This document shows positions 1 through 7,645 of a stretch of DNA of 64,000 nucleotides, in pieces. A model generated the notes under the pieces. The model was not told the origin of the DNA, made no database searches, and saw nothing but the letters and a program-made list of their open reading frames with translations. Positions within the stretch are counted from its first letter, which is position 1; each line of letters opens with the position of its first letter. The stretch lies in contig NZ_JADWYS010000001.1 in assembly GCF_015831345.1 (NCBI RefSeq), forward strand, positions 496,001 to 560,000, written 5' to 3'. This DNA comes from Caenimonas aquaedulcis. GTDB taxonomy: Bacteria; Pseudomonadota; Gammaproteobacteria; Burkholderiales; Burkholderiaceae_C. The translations under genes were made by a program, and so were the position numbers.

Positions 1-276
1 GTACGCCAGCGGCTGCCAGGTGCGGGGCTTGTCCATGACATGCGCCTCGATGTGGCGGGCGATGTTCTTCGCGACGAGCGCCGCGCCGCGCTTTTGCGCC
101 TCGAAGGGGCTGACCTGCGCGTACAGCGTGCCCACGAGCTTGCGCTCCTCGTTATCCAGGGAGGGCCAGCTGACCGCTCCCGGCAGGTGGTCCAGCGCGA
201 ACTCGTCTTCACTGCGCGCGTCGATGATGGAGCTGAAGTCGTCCAGCCGCCCGATCGCCTCGGCGGCAGGGATCAT
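1..276 (-). CDS. mnmH: tRNA 2-selenouridine/geranyl-2-thiouridine synthase, N-terminal part (cut by window edge)
   Basis: Only the first 92 codons are present; the gene continues past base 1. The product replaces sulfur by selenium at the wobble 2-thiouridine of some tRNAs, using an N-terminal rhodanese domain and a C-terminal P-loop domain. The visible part is the rhodanese start: a D-A-R-S-E-D-E-F stretch and a D-N-E-E-R-K-L-V-G-T segment line up with the remembered E. coli YbbB sequence. ATG at 276 is chosen; a GTG at 288 in the same frame would overlap the tesA stop codon. The neighbourhood with tesA and a YbbA-like ATPase mirrors the E. coli ybbA-tesA-ybbB region. The catalytic Cys lies outside the window, so it cannot be checked. 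Confidence 0.85.
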   Translation of the reverse strand, partial: MIPAAEAIGRLDDFSSIIDARSEDEFALDHLPGAVSWPSLDNEERKLVGTLYAQVSPFEAQKRGAALVAKNIARHIEAHVMDKPRTWQPLAY

Positions 277-284
277 GCGAACGC

Positions 285-947
285 TCACGCCGCCGCCTTC
301 GCCGGGCGCAAGGCCAGGAGCTTCCTGAGCTCGGGCCAGATGTTGTCCAGGATCTGCGGATGCGCCTCTTCCTTCGGGTGGATGCGGTCGGCCTGGAAGA
401 GCTTCAGCGGGTCCGCGCCGTCGGCGACGCCCTTGAGCATGAACGGCACGAGCGCCGCCTTGTGGGCCTTCGCCACGGAGTCGAACATCGCCGCGAAACG
501 GGCCGAATAATCGCCGCCGTAGTTGGGGGGCACCTGCTGGCCGATCACCAGCACTTTTGCGCCGGCCTTCTGGGACGCGACCACCATCTGCGTGAGATTC
601 TCCTGCGTCATGGCCAGCGGCAGCCCGCGCAGGGCGTCGTTCGCGCCGAGCTCGAGGATCACGACGCCCGGGTGGTGCTGGGCGAGCAGGGCGGGCAGGC
701 GCGACCGCCCACCCGAGGTGGTGTCGCCGCTGATGCTGGCGTTGACGACCTCGACAGCCGCCTTTTCGGCGGCCAGGCGCTTTTGCAGCAACGCGACCCA
801 GCCCGTCCCGCGCTTGAGGCCATACTCGGCACTGAGCGAGTCGCCGACCACGACGATCGAGGTCGGGCCCGCCGCCCCGGCCCGCGCATAAGCTGCGGCT
901 AACGCAGCCGCGATAAAGTGGCGGCGGCTCCAAAACCCATCCAACAT
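285..947 (-). CDS. tesA: TesA-like SGNH arylesterase / thioesterase / lysophospholipase, exported
   Basis: A 220-residue GDSL/SGNH hydrolase expected in the periplasm, acting on acyl-CoA, lysophospholipid or aryl esters. Block I is VVVGDSLSAEYG with the nucleophile Ser, block III is ELGANDALRG, and the C-terminal DRIHP carries the catalytic Asp-His pair. The N-terminus has S-R-R-H-F-I-A-A-A-L followed by an Ala-rich segment, so export may use the Tat route; Sec is also possible. The chosen ATG (947-945) shares the palindrome CATG with the ATG of the divergent ABC gene. An in-frame ATG slightly upstream (MGSDM...) would lie wholly inside that gene. The stop is 8 bases from the mnmH ATG, so the two are probably cotranscribed. 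Confidence 0.93.
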   Translation of the reverse strand: MLDGFWSRRHFIAAALAAAYARAGAAGPTSIVVVGDSLSAEYGLKRGTGWVALLQKRLAAEKAAVEVVNASISGDTTSGGRSRLPALLAQHHPGVVILELGANDALRGLPLAMTQENLTQMVVASQKAGAKVLVIGQQVPPNYGGDYSARFAAMFDSVAKAHKAALVPFMLKGVADGADPLKLFQADRIHPKEEAHPQILDNIWPELRKLLALRPAKAAA

Positions 948-1617
948 GTCCGATCCCATCATTTCCGCCTCGCACGTGTACAAATCGGTGACCGATTCGA
1001 CGGGCACGCTCGATATTCTGCGGGATATCGATTTTGCCTTGGCCCCGAAGGAGACCGCGGCCATCGTCGGCGCGTCCGGCTCGGGCAAGAGCACCCTGCT
1101 GTCGATCATCGCCGGGTTGGATACGCCCACGAGCGGAACGGTTCACCTCGGGGGCACCGATTTGTTTTCGCTGGACGAGGATGAGCGGGCCGCGCTGCGG
1201 GCACGGCAGGTCGGCTTCGTCTTCCAGAGCTTCCAGCTGCTGGGCAACCTCACCGCGGTGGAGAACGTGATGCTCCCGCTCGAACTCGCGGGCCGCAAGG
1301 ACTCCCGCAAGGCCGCGACGGAGATGATGGCGCGCGTGGGCTTGGCGCAGCGCCTGTCGCACTATCCGCGCGTGCTGTCGGGCGGTGAACAGCAACGCGT
1401 CGCGCTGGCGCGGGCCTTCGTCGTGCAGCCGGCGGTGCTGCTGGCGGACGAGCCGACGGGAAGCCTCGACTTCGCCACGGGCGAGACGGTGATGGAATTG
1501 ATGTTCGACCTGAACCGCGAACTGGGCACGACCCTGGTGCTGGTGACCCACGACCGGGCGATCGCGGCCCGCTGCGAGCGGCGCATCACCATCGAGGCGG
1601 GGCGGATCGTCGACTGA
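946..1617 (+). CDS. YbbA/LolD-type ABC transporter ATPase without an adjacent permease
   Basis: A 223-residue ATP-binding subunit of the MacB/LolD/YbbA kind, which normally pairs with an FtsX-fold permease. Walker A is GASGSGKST, the signature is LSGGEQQR, Walker B is [12 protein letters not shown], and the H-loop is LVLVTHD. The ATG overlaps the tesA ATG on the opposite strand. In E. coli the equivalent ybbA is divergent from tesA and followed by the permease ybbP. Here the next gene is rlmB after 25 bases, so the partner is missing locally and must be encoded elsewhere or lost. Confidence 0.9.
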   Translation: MSDPIISASHVYKSVTDSTGTLDILRDIDFALAPKETAAIVGASGSGKSTLLSIIAGLDTPTSGTVHLGGTDLFSLDEDERAALRARQVGFVFQSFQLLGNLTAVENVMLPLELAGRKDSRKAATEMMARVGLAQRLSHYPRVLSGGEQQRVALARAFVVQPAVLLADEPTGSLDFATGETVMELMFDLNRELGTTLVLVTHDRAIAARCERRITIEAGRIVD

Positions 1618-1642
1618 GCGCCCGGCCACGGATAATCGTGGC

Positions 1643-2377
1643 ATGTCCTCCCCCAAAGTCCTCTTCGGCTTCCACGCCGTCGGCGTCCGCCTCAAGACCG
1701 CGCCGCGATCCGTCATCGAGATCTATGTCGATCCCACGCGCCGGGACGCGCGCATGCGGCAATTCCTCGAACGGGCCAACGAGGCCGGGGCGCGCATCAT
1801 CGAGGCGGACGGCATGCGGCTTGCCAAGCTCGCGGGCAGCCACGGCCACCAGGGGGTGGCCGCGCGTGTGGAAGTCATCCCCGTCTCCAACTCGCTCGAC
1901 GACCTGCTCGACGGCATCGAAGGGCCGCCGCTGCTGCTCGTGCTGGACGGCGTGACGGACCCGCACAACCTCGGCGCATGCCTGCGCGTCGCGGATGGCG
2001 CGGGGGCGCACGCGGTGATCGCGCCGAAGGACCATGCGGTCGGCCTCAATGCGACGGTGGCGAAGGTGGCGAGCGGCGCCGCGGAGACCGTTCCGTACTT
2101 CATGGTCACGAACCTGGCGCGTACCCTGGGCGAGCTCAAGGAACGCAGCATCTGGTGCATCGGCACGAGCGACGACGCGCCTCGCACGGTGTACCAGGCG
2201 GACCTGAAGGCACCCGTGGCGCTGGTCCTCGGCGCGGAGGGAGAGGGCATGCGCCAGCTCACGCGCAAGACCTGCGACGAACTCGTCAGCATCCCGATGC
2301 GCGGCGCGGTGGAAAGCCTGAACGTCTCCGTGGCGAGCGGCGTCTGCCTCTACGAGGCGCTGCGCCAGCGCAGTTGA
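1643..2377 (+). CDS. rlmB: 23S rRNA 2'-O-ribose G2251 methyltransferase, TrmH/SpoU family
   Basis: A 244-residue SpoU enzyme that methylates the ribose of a conserved guanosine in the 23S rRNA peptidyl-transferase loop. The N-terminal substrate-binding domain starts [12 protein letters not shown]. The knotted SPOUT domain shows motif 1 [14 protein letters not shown], motif 2 [14 protein letters not shown] and motif 3 [18 protein letters not shown]. Length fits RlmB (about 243 residues). The gene follows the ABC ATPase by 25 bases and precedes the GNAT cluster by 13, so all may share a transcript. The exact nucleotide target is assigned by family, not by sequence alone. Confidence 0.93.
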   Translation: MSSPKVLFGFHAVGVRLKTAPRSVIEIYVDPTRRDARMRQFLERANEAGARIIEADGMRLAKLAGSHGHQGVAARVEVIPVSNSLDDLLDGIEGPPLLLVLDGVTDPHNLGACLRVADGAGAHAVIAPKDHAVGLNATVAKVASGAAETVPYFMVTNLARTLGELKERSIWCIGTSDDAPRTVYQADLKAPVALVLGAEGEGMRQLTRKTCDELVSIPMRGAVESLNVSVASGVCLYEALRQRS

Positions 2378-2390
2378 AGCGAGGACCGCG

Positions 2391-2960
2391 ATGACCGAGC
2401 CGCTGCTCATCGACCTGCCCGACACTTTCGAGAGCGAGCGGCTCTCGATGCGCACGCCCCGCGCGGGCGACGGCGCCGCGCTGTTGCCGGCGCTGGAGGA
2501 ATCGATCGGCCAGCTGCGCATGTACCTCGGGGCGCTGCCGTGGGTCGCCGCGGACCAGACGCTGGAATCGGCCGAGGCGTTCTGCCGCAAGGCCTACGCG
2601 AACTTCGCAGGACGGCTGGACTTTCCCTTCCTGATCTTCGAGAAGGCCACCGGGGACATCGCCGGCGTCGTCGGCCTGCATCGCGTGAACTTCGCGGTGC
2701 CGAAAGCGGAGATCGGCTACTGGGTGCGCACGTCGTGCGCCGGACGCGGCTACATCACCGAAGCGGTCGAAGCCGCGTGCGATTACGCGACGCGCCACAT
2801 GCGCGCCGTACGCCTGGAGATCGTCACCGACGAAGACAACCTGCCGTCGCGCCGCGTGGCCGAGCGTTGCGGCTTCACGCTGGAGGGCACCTTCCGCCAT
2901 GACCGCCGCGCCGCGGCCGGCGACCTGCGCAGCACCTGCTTCTACGCGCGCCTGCCATGA
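2391..2960 (+). CDS. GNAT acetyltransferase, RimJ/RimL type
   Basis: A 189-residue N-acetyltransferase of the RimJ/RimL branch (Acetyltransf_3). The start FESERLSMRTPRAGDG is typical of this group. The acetyl-CoA-binding region has GYWVRTSCAGRGYITEAVEAA, and RLEIVTDEDNLPSRRVAERCGFTLEG is the usual late motif. RimJ/RimL enzymes acetylate ribosomal or other protein N-termini, but homologues also modify small molecules, so the substrate is open. The stop overlaps the next GNAT start in ATGA, giving translational coupling. Confidence 0.85.
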   Translation: MTEPLLIDLPDTFESERLSMRTPRAGDGAALLPALEESIGQLRMYLGALPWVAADQTLESAEAFCRKAYANFAGRLDFPFLIFEKATGDIAGVVGLHRVNFAVPKAEIGYWVRTSCAGRGYITEAVEAACDYATRHMRAVRLEIVTDEDNLPSRRVAERCGFTLEGTFRHDRRAAAGDLRSTCFYARLP

Positions 2961-3520
2961 GCGTGGAAGCGCCCAACCCCGCGGTCTCCTATCGTCAAGG
3001 GCGCCTGGACGACGCGCTGAATGTTGCGATGCTCGGAACGCATGTCTTCCTCGACACGTATGCGCCCCAAGGCATGCGGCCGCCGCTGGCGCGGGAGGTG
3101 CTGGAGCACTTCTCCGTCGAAGCGACAGAGGCTGTCTTGCGCACCCCAGGGACGGTCGTGCTTCTCGCGGAGTCGGCTGGGCACCTGGTCGGGTACGCCC
3201 AGCTGGATTCGGGGACGGCGCACGACCTGGTCGACGTCCGTCCCGCCAGTGAAGTGGTGCGCCTCTACGTGCACGAGCGATTCACGGGCCAGGGCATCGG
3301 TAAGGCGCTGCTGCGCCGGTGCGAGCAGCAGGCGCGCTCGGACGGCGCCCAGGCGCTGTGGCTGACGGCCTGGATCGGCAATCCCCGCGCGCTGCGGTTC
3401 TACGCGGGCCGGGGCTACGCCGACTGCGGGGCGACCGATTACGTGTTCGAGGACGATCATTACGAAAATCGCGTCTTCGTCAAAAGCCTGGACCGGGCTG
3501 CGCAGGGGGTCGCGCCATGA
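2957..3520 (+). CDS. GNAT acetyltransferase (Acetyltransf_1 type)
   Basis: A 187-residue GNAT protein, second of three consecutive ones. Motif A is YVHERFTGQGIGKALLRRCEQQA, followed by LWLTAWIGNPRALRFYAGRG, the common FYxxxGF-like end. This differs from the first and third copies, so the three are not recent duplicates. The start ATG overlaps the previous stop, and the stop overlaps the next start, both as ATGA. Resistance-type or peptide N-acetyltransferase activity is possible; the substrate is unknown. Confidence 0.83.
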   Translation: MSVEAPNPAVSYRQGRLDDALNVAMLGTHVFLDTYAPQGMRPPLAREVLEHFSVEATEAVLRTPGTVVLLAESAGHLVGYAQLDSGTAHDLVDVRPASEVVRLYVHERFTGQGIGKALLRRCEQQARSDGAQALWLTAWIGNPRALRFYAGRGYADCGATDYVFEDDHYENRVFVKSLDRAAQGVAP

Positions 3521-4017
3521 GCGGAGTGCGGCTGGACCGGGTTTCCGCGCGCGACCAGGCGGATTTCCTCGAAGCGGCCGGCCGCAGCGCAAGGCTCCAT
3601 GCGCCGTGGGTCACCGCCCCGGCGACGCCGGAAGCGTTTCGTGCGCTCGTCAAGCGATCGAGGGAGCCGGCCAACGCGAGCTACGTCGTGCGGCACGCGC
3701 GCACGGGCGCGCTCGTGGGCATCTTCAACATCAGCAACATCGTCTGCGGCTCGTTCCACAGCGCCTACCTCGGCTACTACGCGTTCGCAGGGCATGAGCG
3801 CCAGGGCTTGATGCGCGAGGGACTGCGCCTGCTGCTGCGCACGGCCTTCACCGAGCTCAAGTTGCACCGCCTCGAGGCCAACATCCAGCCGGCCAATGCC
3901 GCGTCGATCGCGCTGGTGCGCTCCTGCGGCTTCCAGCTGGAAGGCTATTCGCCCCGCTACCTGAAGATCCGCGGGCGGTGGCGCGATCACGAGCGCTGGG
4001 CCATACTGGCCCGCTGA
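3517..4017 (+). CDS. GNAT acetyltransferase, RimJ-like
   Basis: A 166-residue RimJ/RimL-branch GNAT. Visible motifs are VGIFNISNIVCGSFHSAYLG, then YYAFAGHERQGLMREGLRLLL for acetyl-CoA binding, and KLHRLEANIQPANAASIALV followed by CGFQLEGYSPRYLKIRGRW, which closely follows the RimJ pattern. The ATG at 3517 is supported by the ATGA overlap with the preceding gene; the open frame extends further upstream but only inside that gene. A role in N-terminal acetylation of a ribosomal protein is likely by family. Confidence 0.85.
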   Translation: MSGVRLDRVSARDQADFLEAAGRSARLHAPWVTAPATPEAFRALVKRSREPANASYVVRHARTGALVGIFNISNIVCGSFHSAYLGYYAFAGHERQGLMREGLRLLLRTAFTELKLHRLEANIQPANAASIALVRSCGFQLEGYSPRYLKIRGRWRDHERWAILAR

Positions 4018-4032
4018 GCCGAAGGAGACCCA

Positions 4033-4443
4033 ATGATTCCTCTCGAAACCCTCCAGCGCATGCTGGACCCGCTCCTTCCCGGCCTAATGGGCGTGAAGCT
4101 GACCGTGCTGGAGCCGGAGCGCGTGCTGGGCGAACTCACCGTCCGCCCCGACCTCTGCACCGCCGGCGGCATCCTGCACGGCGGGTCCTACATGGCTTTC
4201 GCGGACACCCTGGGCGCTGTCGGAACGGTGATCAACATGTCGGATGGCAAGCGCACCACCACGACCGACTCCAGCACCAAGTTCATCGGGAGCGCACGGG
4301 TGGGGACGGTCGTCACCGGCGAGTGCGTGGCATTGCACCGGGGCCGCACGACGATGGTGTGGCAGACCTCCATCCGCAATGCACAGGGCAAGCTGTGCGC
4401 CGTCGTCACGCAGACGCAGCTGATCATGGACGCCGCCGCGTAG
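4033..4443 (+). CDS. PaaI-type hotdog-fold thioesterase
   Basis: A 136-residue hotdog thioesterase (4HBT/PaaI family). The core motif is CTAGGILHGGSYMAFADTLGAVGT, where the HGG turn and following acidic residue define the active site between subunits. It is preceded by a clear Shine-Dalgarno sequence, GAAGGAGA, 6 bases before the ATG. Likely substrates are aromatic or medium-chain acyl-CoAs, but this cannot be resolved. It converges on the chromate transporter genes with only 6 bases between the stops. Confidence 0.85.
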   Translation: MIPLETLQRMLDPLLPGLMGVKLTVLEPERVLGELTVRPDLCTAGGILHGGSYMAFADTLGAVGTVINMSDGKRTTTTDSSTKFIGSARVGTVVTGECVALHRGRTTMVWQTSIRNAQGKLCAVVTQTQLIMDAAA

Positions 4444-4449
4444 CGGCGC

Positions 4450-5022
4450 TCAGACCCAGCCGAACCAGCCCAGCAGCGCGCCCGCGCCCAGCATCCACAG
4501 CAGGTGCAGCCGTGTGCGCCACACGACGATGGCCGTGACGATGGTGAGCAGCCACAGCGGCCAGTTCTCCCGGGCGTAGCTGCCGCCGGTGGCGAGGATC
4601 CACCCGGTGGCTACCAGCAGCGCGATCACGATCGGCGACATGCCCTGCTTGAAGGCGCGCACGCCGCGCAACTCGCGATTCGCATGGCCCCAGCGCGCCG
4701 CCATGTAGGTGAGCGTGGTGCTGGGCAGCATTATGCCGACCATCGTCACCATCGTGCCGAAGAAGGCCATGGCATAGCCGCCCGCGTTGAGGCCCACGTT
4801 CCAGCCCATGAGCGCCACGAACAGCACGTTGGGGCCGGGCGCGGACTGCGCGATGGCGACCGAAGCGCTGAACTGCGGGTCGGTGAGCCAGTGGCGCTCG
4901 TCCACCAGGTAGCGGTGCATGTCCGGCGCGGTGGTGATGGCGCCGCCGACGGACAGCAGCGACAGCGCGAGGTAATGCACGAAGAGCGACAACCAGTCCG
5001 CGCCGGTCATGACGATGTTCAT
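4450..5022 (-). CDS. chrA: Chromate transporter half-protein, second subunit (ChrA family)
   Basis: A 190-residue half-size CHR membrane protein. ChrA pairs export chromate; in short-chain systems two homologous halves encoded side by side form the carrier. Motifs seen are HYLALSLLSVGGAITTAPDM near the start and VAIAQSAPGPNVLFVALMGW, the family's conserved APGPN loop. Several hydrophobic segments follow, up to LLWMLGAGALLGWFGWV at the end. The ATG overlaps the stop of the first half in ATGA. Natural substrates besides chromate are possible. Confidence 0.88.
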   Translation of the reverse strand: MNIVMTGADWLSLFVHYLALSLLSVGGAITTAPDMHRYLVDERHWLTDPQFSASVAIAQSAPGPNVLFVALMGWNVGLNAGGYAMAFFGTMVTMVGIMLPSTTLTYMAARWGHANRELRGVRAFKQGMSPIVIALLVATGWILATGGSYARENWPLWLLTIVTAIVVWRTRLHLLWMLGAGALLGWFGWV

Positions 5023-5621
5023 GCGGCCTCCCGGGCGCCGAGGGCGCGGTAGGTGAGGACGCAGGAGATGCCCCCGAGACCGAGCAGCACCCACGCCAGC
5101 GGCCAGCGCAGCAGCGCGATGCCGACGAACGAGGCGATGCCCAGCACGATGCACGCTGGGATGCCCAGCGGGTGCTTGCGGATCGCGCCCATCAGCTTCA
5201 GGCCCGTCGCGGTGATGAGGCCCGCCGCGACCGCGCCCATGCCGCGCAGCGCGCCGGCGACGTGCGTGTTGTCGGCGAACTGGCCGTAAAGCAGGGCGAG
5301 GATGAGGATCAGCACCGAAGGCGCGCACATCATGCCCGCCACCGCGACGACCGCGCCGCGCACGCCGAAGTAGCGGTCGCCGATCATCAGCGCGAGGTTG
5401 ATCACGTTCGGGCCCGGCATGATCTGCGCGACGGCCCATTCCTCGACGAACTCCTCGCGCGTCATCCACTTCTTCTTCTCGACCAGTTCGCGCTGCACCA
5501 CGGCGAGCACGCCGCCGAAGCCCTGCAGGGCGAGCAGGGTGAAGGAGATGAAGAGGTCGGACAGCGACTTCGGCTGGTTCCGCGTTTCGGTGGGTGCGGA
5601 AGGCTCGGTCGTGGACATCAT
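5019..5621 (-). CDS. chrA: Chromate transporter half-protein, first subunit (ChrA family)
   Basis: A 200-residue half-size CHR protein that should pair with the next gene. Motifs are LFISFTLLALQGFGGVLAVVQ, REEFVEEWAVAQIMPGPNVINLAL and a repeated set of hydrophobic helices. Both halves keep the P-G-P-N loop. Two adjacent ATGs (5621 and 5618) can serve as start; the longer frame upstream only runs into the eamA gene. It lies 8 bases after the EamA exporter stop and so belongs to the same minus-strand transcript. Confidence 0.88.
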   Translation of the reverse strand: MMSTTEPSAPTETRNQPKSLSDLFISFTLLALQGFGGVLAVVQRELVEKKKWMTREEFVEEWAVAQIMPGPNVINLALMIGDRYFGVRGAVVAVAGMMCAPSVLILILALLYGQFADNTHVAGALRGMGAVAAGLITATGLKLMGAIRKHPLGIPACIVLGIASFVGIALLRWPLAWVLLGLGGISCVLTYRALGAREAA

Positions 5622-5629
5622 GGGGGCGA

Positions 5630-6553
5630 TTATCGGCGCGCCGCGTATCCGCTCGCCGGCACTCGGGCATTGCCGGGCCGTGTGGCGAGCCACAGGCCCA
5701 GGCCGATCAGGGCCACCGCTGCGAGAGACGCCGCGGGTAGTGACTCCCCGAGCAGGAGCACGCCCAGCACCGCCGCCGTCACCGGGTTCAAGGCGAGGAA
5801 CACCGTGACACGGGTGGGCGACTCATGCTTGAGGGCGTACAGCCACCACACGTACCCGATGCCGCTGGAGACGCCGATGAACGCCGTGGCGGCCCATGCC
5901 GAAGCGCTGAACGTCGCGATCCGCGATGGCCAGGCCTCGCCAATCGCTGCGGCCGCGAGAAAGGCGACGGACGCCAGCATCGCGAAAGCCGAGACAGGCA
6001 CGGTCGGATAGCGCTGGAGGTAGGGGCGGTACAGCACGCTGCACAGCGCGCCTGTGCACGCCGCGGCGGCCACTGCCGCCTCGCCCCACCAGTGGCCGGA
6101 CGCGGCGCCCAGCTTGGGCCACAGGGTGAGCGCGACGCCGGCGATGGAGACGATCACGCCGCCCAGCAGGCGGGGCGTGATGCGCTCGCGTCCCATGGCG
6201 GCCGCCAGCAGCAGCGTGAGCAGGGGGAACAGGCTGAAGATCAACGCGGCCTGTCCGGCGCCGACATGCCGCAAGCCGAAATTCAGCAGCGCGATGAGGA
6301 CGCCGAACTGGCCGATGCCGAGCGCCGCCATGGCCAGGAGGTCCGCCGTGCGGCCGTGAACGGGAGCTTGTTGCACCTTGCCGTCCCGGGACCAGGCGCG
6401 GATCGCGAAGGGCAGCAGGCACGTGAAGCCGATCGCATAGCGCAGCATGGCCAGCGTGAGCGGCGGGATCTCCGCGACGGCGAAGCGGGACGCGACGATC
6501 GCGGCGCCCACCTGGACGCCCGTGGCGGCGGCCGCGACGAGCGCGAGGTTCAT
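5630..6553 (-). CDS. EamA-family (DMT) metabolite exporter
   Basis: A 307-residue drug/metabolite transporter with two EamA repeats of five helices each. The first helix is MNLALVAAAATGVQVGAAIV and the second repeat begins near residue 150 with HWWGEAAVAAAACTGALCSV. Members export amino acids, nucleosides or other small metabolites; the substrate is not predictable. The ATG overlaps the stop of the MarR-GNAT regulator gene in ATGA, so the regulator and exporter are coupled and probably functionally linked. Confidence 0.88.
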   Translation of the reverse strand: MNLALVAAAATGVQVGAAIVASRFAVAEIPPLTLAMLRYAIGFTCLLPFAIRAWSRDGKVQQAPVHGRTADLLAMAALGIGQFGVLIALLNFGLRHVGAGQAALIFSLFPLLTLLLAAAMGRERITPRLLGGVIVSIAGVALTLWPKLGAASGHWWGEAAVAAAACTGALCSVLYRPYLQRYPTVPVSAFAMLASVAFLAAAAIGEAWPSRIATFSASAWAATAFIGVSSGIGYVWWLYALKHESPTRVTVFLALNPVTAAVLGVLLLGESLPAASLAAVALIGLGLWLATRPGNARVPASGYAARR

Positions 6554-7521
6554 CGCAGGTCGAGCTCCCAGGTCTCGCTCGTCAACCGCTTGCCGAACGC
6601 ATTATTGCGCTCGCTGGCCGTGCGCACGAACCCGCGCGACTTGTAGATGGCGCGCGCCGCGAGGAGCTCGCTTTGCGTCCACAGCACCAGCTTGCGATAG
6701 CCCTTCGCCCGCGCGAAGGCGATGCATTCGTCCGTGAGCCGCCCGCCCAGGCCCAGCCCGCGTGCCTGCGGCGTGAGGATCAGCAGCCGCAGCTTCGCGA
6801 CGGTCGCGGACTTGCGCACGACGAAGACCGAGCCGACGCGCTCGCCGTCGATCTCCGCGATCCAGGCCTTCTCCCAGGCCGGGTCGAATTTCCGGATGAA
6901 CTGCGCGGCGATGTCGGCCACCAGCGCCTCGAAATCCGCCGTGTAGCCCCATTCACGCGCATAGAGGGCGCCATGCTGCTCGATCACCCAGCCCATGTCG
7001 CCCGGCTGCGGGTCGCGAAGGACGATGGTGCGCGAGCCTGGAGCCGACGCCGCGCCGTCCAGCAGCCGCTGCACCGTGCCCATCGCGGCGATCAGTTCCG
7101 TGCGGCGTGTCTCGGGAAGCGCCGCGAGGAGCGCCGCGGCCTCGTCGCGCGACTTCTGCTGGAGCGGCGCGAAGACCTTGTGCCCGGCAGCCGTCAAGCG
7201 CAGCAGGCTCGTGCGCGCATCGGCCGGCGAGGGCGAGCGCGCGAGCCATCCGCGCGACTCGAAGCGGCGCAGGATCCGGCTCAGGTAGCCGGCATCCAGC
7301 GTGAGGTCGCGTGCGAGCTCGGTCGCCGTCGGCTGGTCGCGATGCGCGAGTTCGTAGAGCACGCGCACTTCCGTCAGCGAGAACTCGCTGCCCAGGTAGG
7401 GATCCAGCACGCCGATGCGCTGCGTGTAGAAGCGGTTGAAGCCGCGCACGGCCTTGACGTGGGCGGGGGAGACCGGCGATGCGGTCGAAGGGGACGAAGC
7501 GGAGGCCTTCATGGATGACAT
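6550..7521 (-). CDS. MarR regulator fused to a GNAT acetyltransferase
   Basis: A 323-residue two-domain protein. Residues about 25-165 are a MarR winged helix (AHVKAVRGFNRFYTQRIGVL, TATELARDLTLDAGYLSRIL, SRGWLARSPSPADARTSLLR). Residues about 175-320 are a GNAT domain (ALYAREWGYTADFEALVADI, RLLILTPQARGLGLGGRLTD, ARAIYKSRGFVRT). MarR proteins are usually repressors released by ligands; the fused GNAT may modify the same compound. ATG 7521 (MSSMKAS) is chosen, ATG 7512 is possible. It is divergent from an MFS carrier across a 124-base gap with operator-like repeats and is coupled to an EamA exporter, so it may control both transporters. Confidence 0.87.
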   Translation of the reverse strand: MSSMKASASSPSTASPVSPAHVKAVRGFNRFYTQRIGVLDPYLGSEFSLTEVRVLYELAHRDQPTATELARDLTLDAGYLSRILRRFESRGWLARSPSPADARTSLLRLTAAGHKVFAPLQQKSRDEAAALLAALPETRRTELIAAMGTVQRLLDGAASAPGSRTIVLRDPQPGDMGWVIEQHGALYAREWGYTADFEALVADIAAQFIRKFDPAWEKAWIAEIDGERVGSVFVVRKSATVAKLRLLILTPQARGLGLGGRLTDECIAFARAKGYRKLVLWTQSELLAARAIYKSRGFVRTASERNNAFGKRLTSETWELDLR

Positions 7522-7528
7522 GGTCAGC

Positions 7529-7556
7529 CAATCGGTTGCCGCAGTCAAGCAATCGG
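7529..7556. promoter_or_regulatory. Candidate MarR operator in the divergent regulator-MFS intergenic region
   Basis: A 17-base inverted element, TTGC at 7536-7539 and GCAA at 7549-7552 around a 9-base centre, is embedded between two direct copies of CAATCGG (7529-7535 and 7550-7556), spaced 21 bases apart, about two helical turns. It sits 8 bases upstream of the MarR-GNAT start and in the shared promoter region. MarR sites are often short TTGC-type palindromes of this size. Assignment is by position and symmetry only. Confidence 0.35.
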
Positions 7557-7645
7557 GCGGCGTGCCCCCTCGAATTGACGGGCAGCCCCAAACCCCGGAA
7601 GATCGGCCGGGCCAGCTCATCCGTCCACTTCCGCCGAGGCGCCGC

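Noticed and set aside
4431..4448. CGCCGC/GCGGCG hairpin over the thioesterase stop codon
   Set aside because: No T tract follows in either direction; such short GC stems are expected by chance in this GC-rich DNA.
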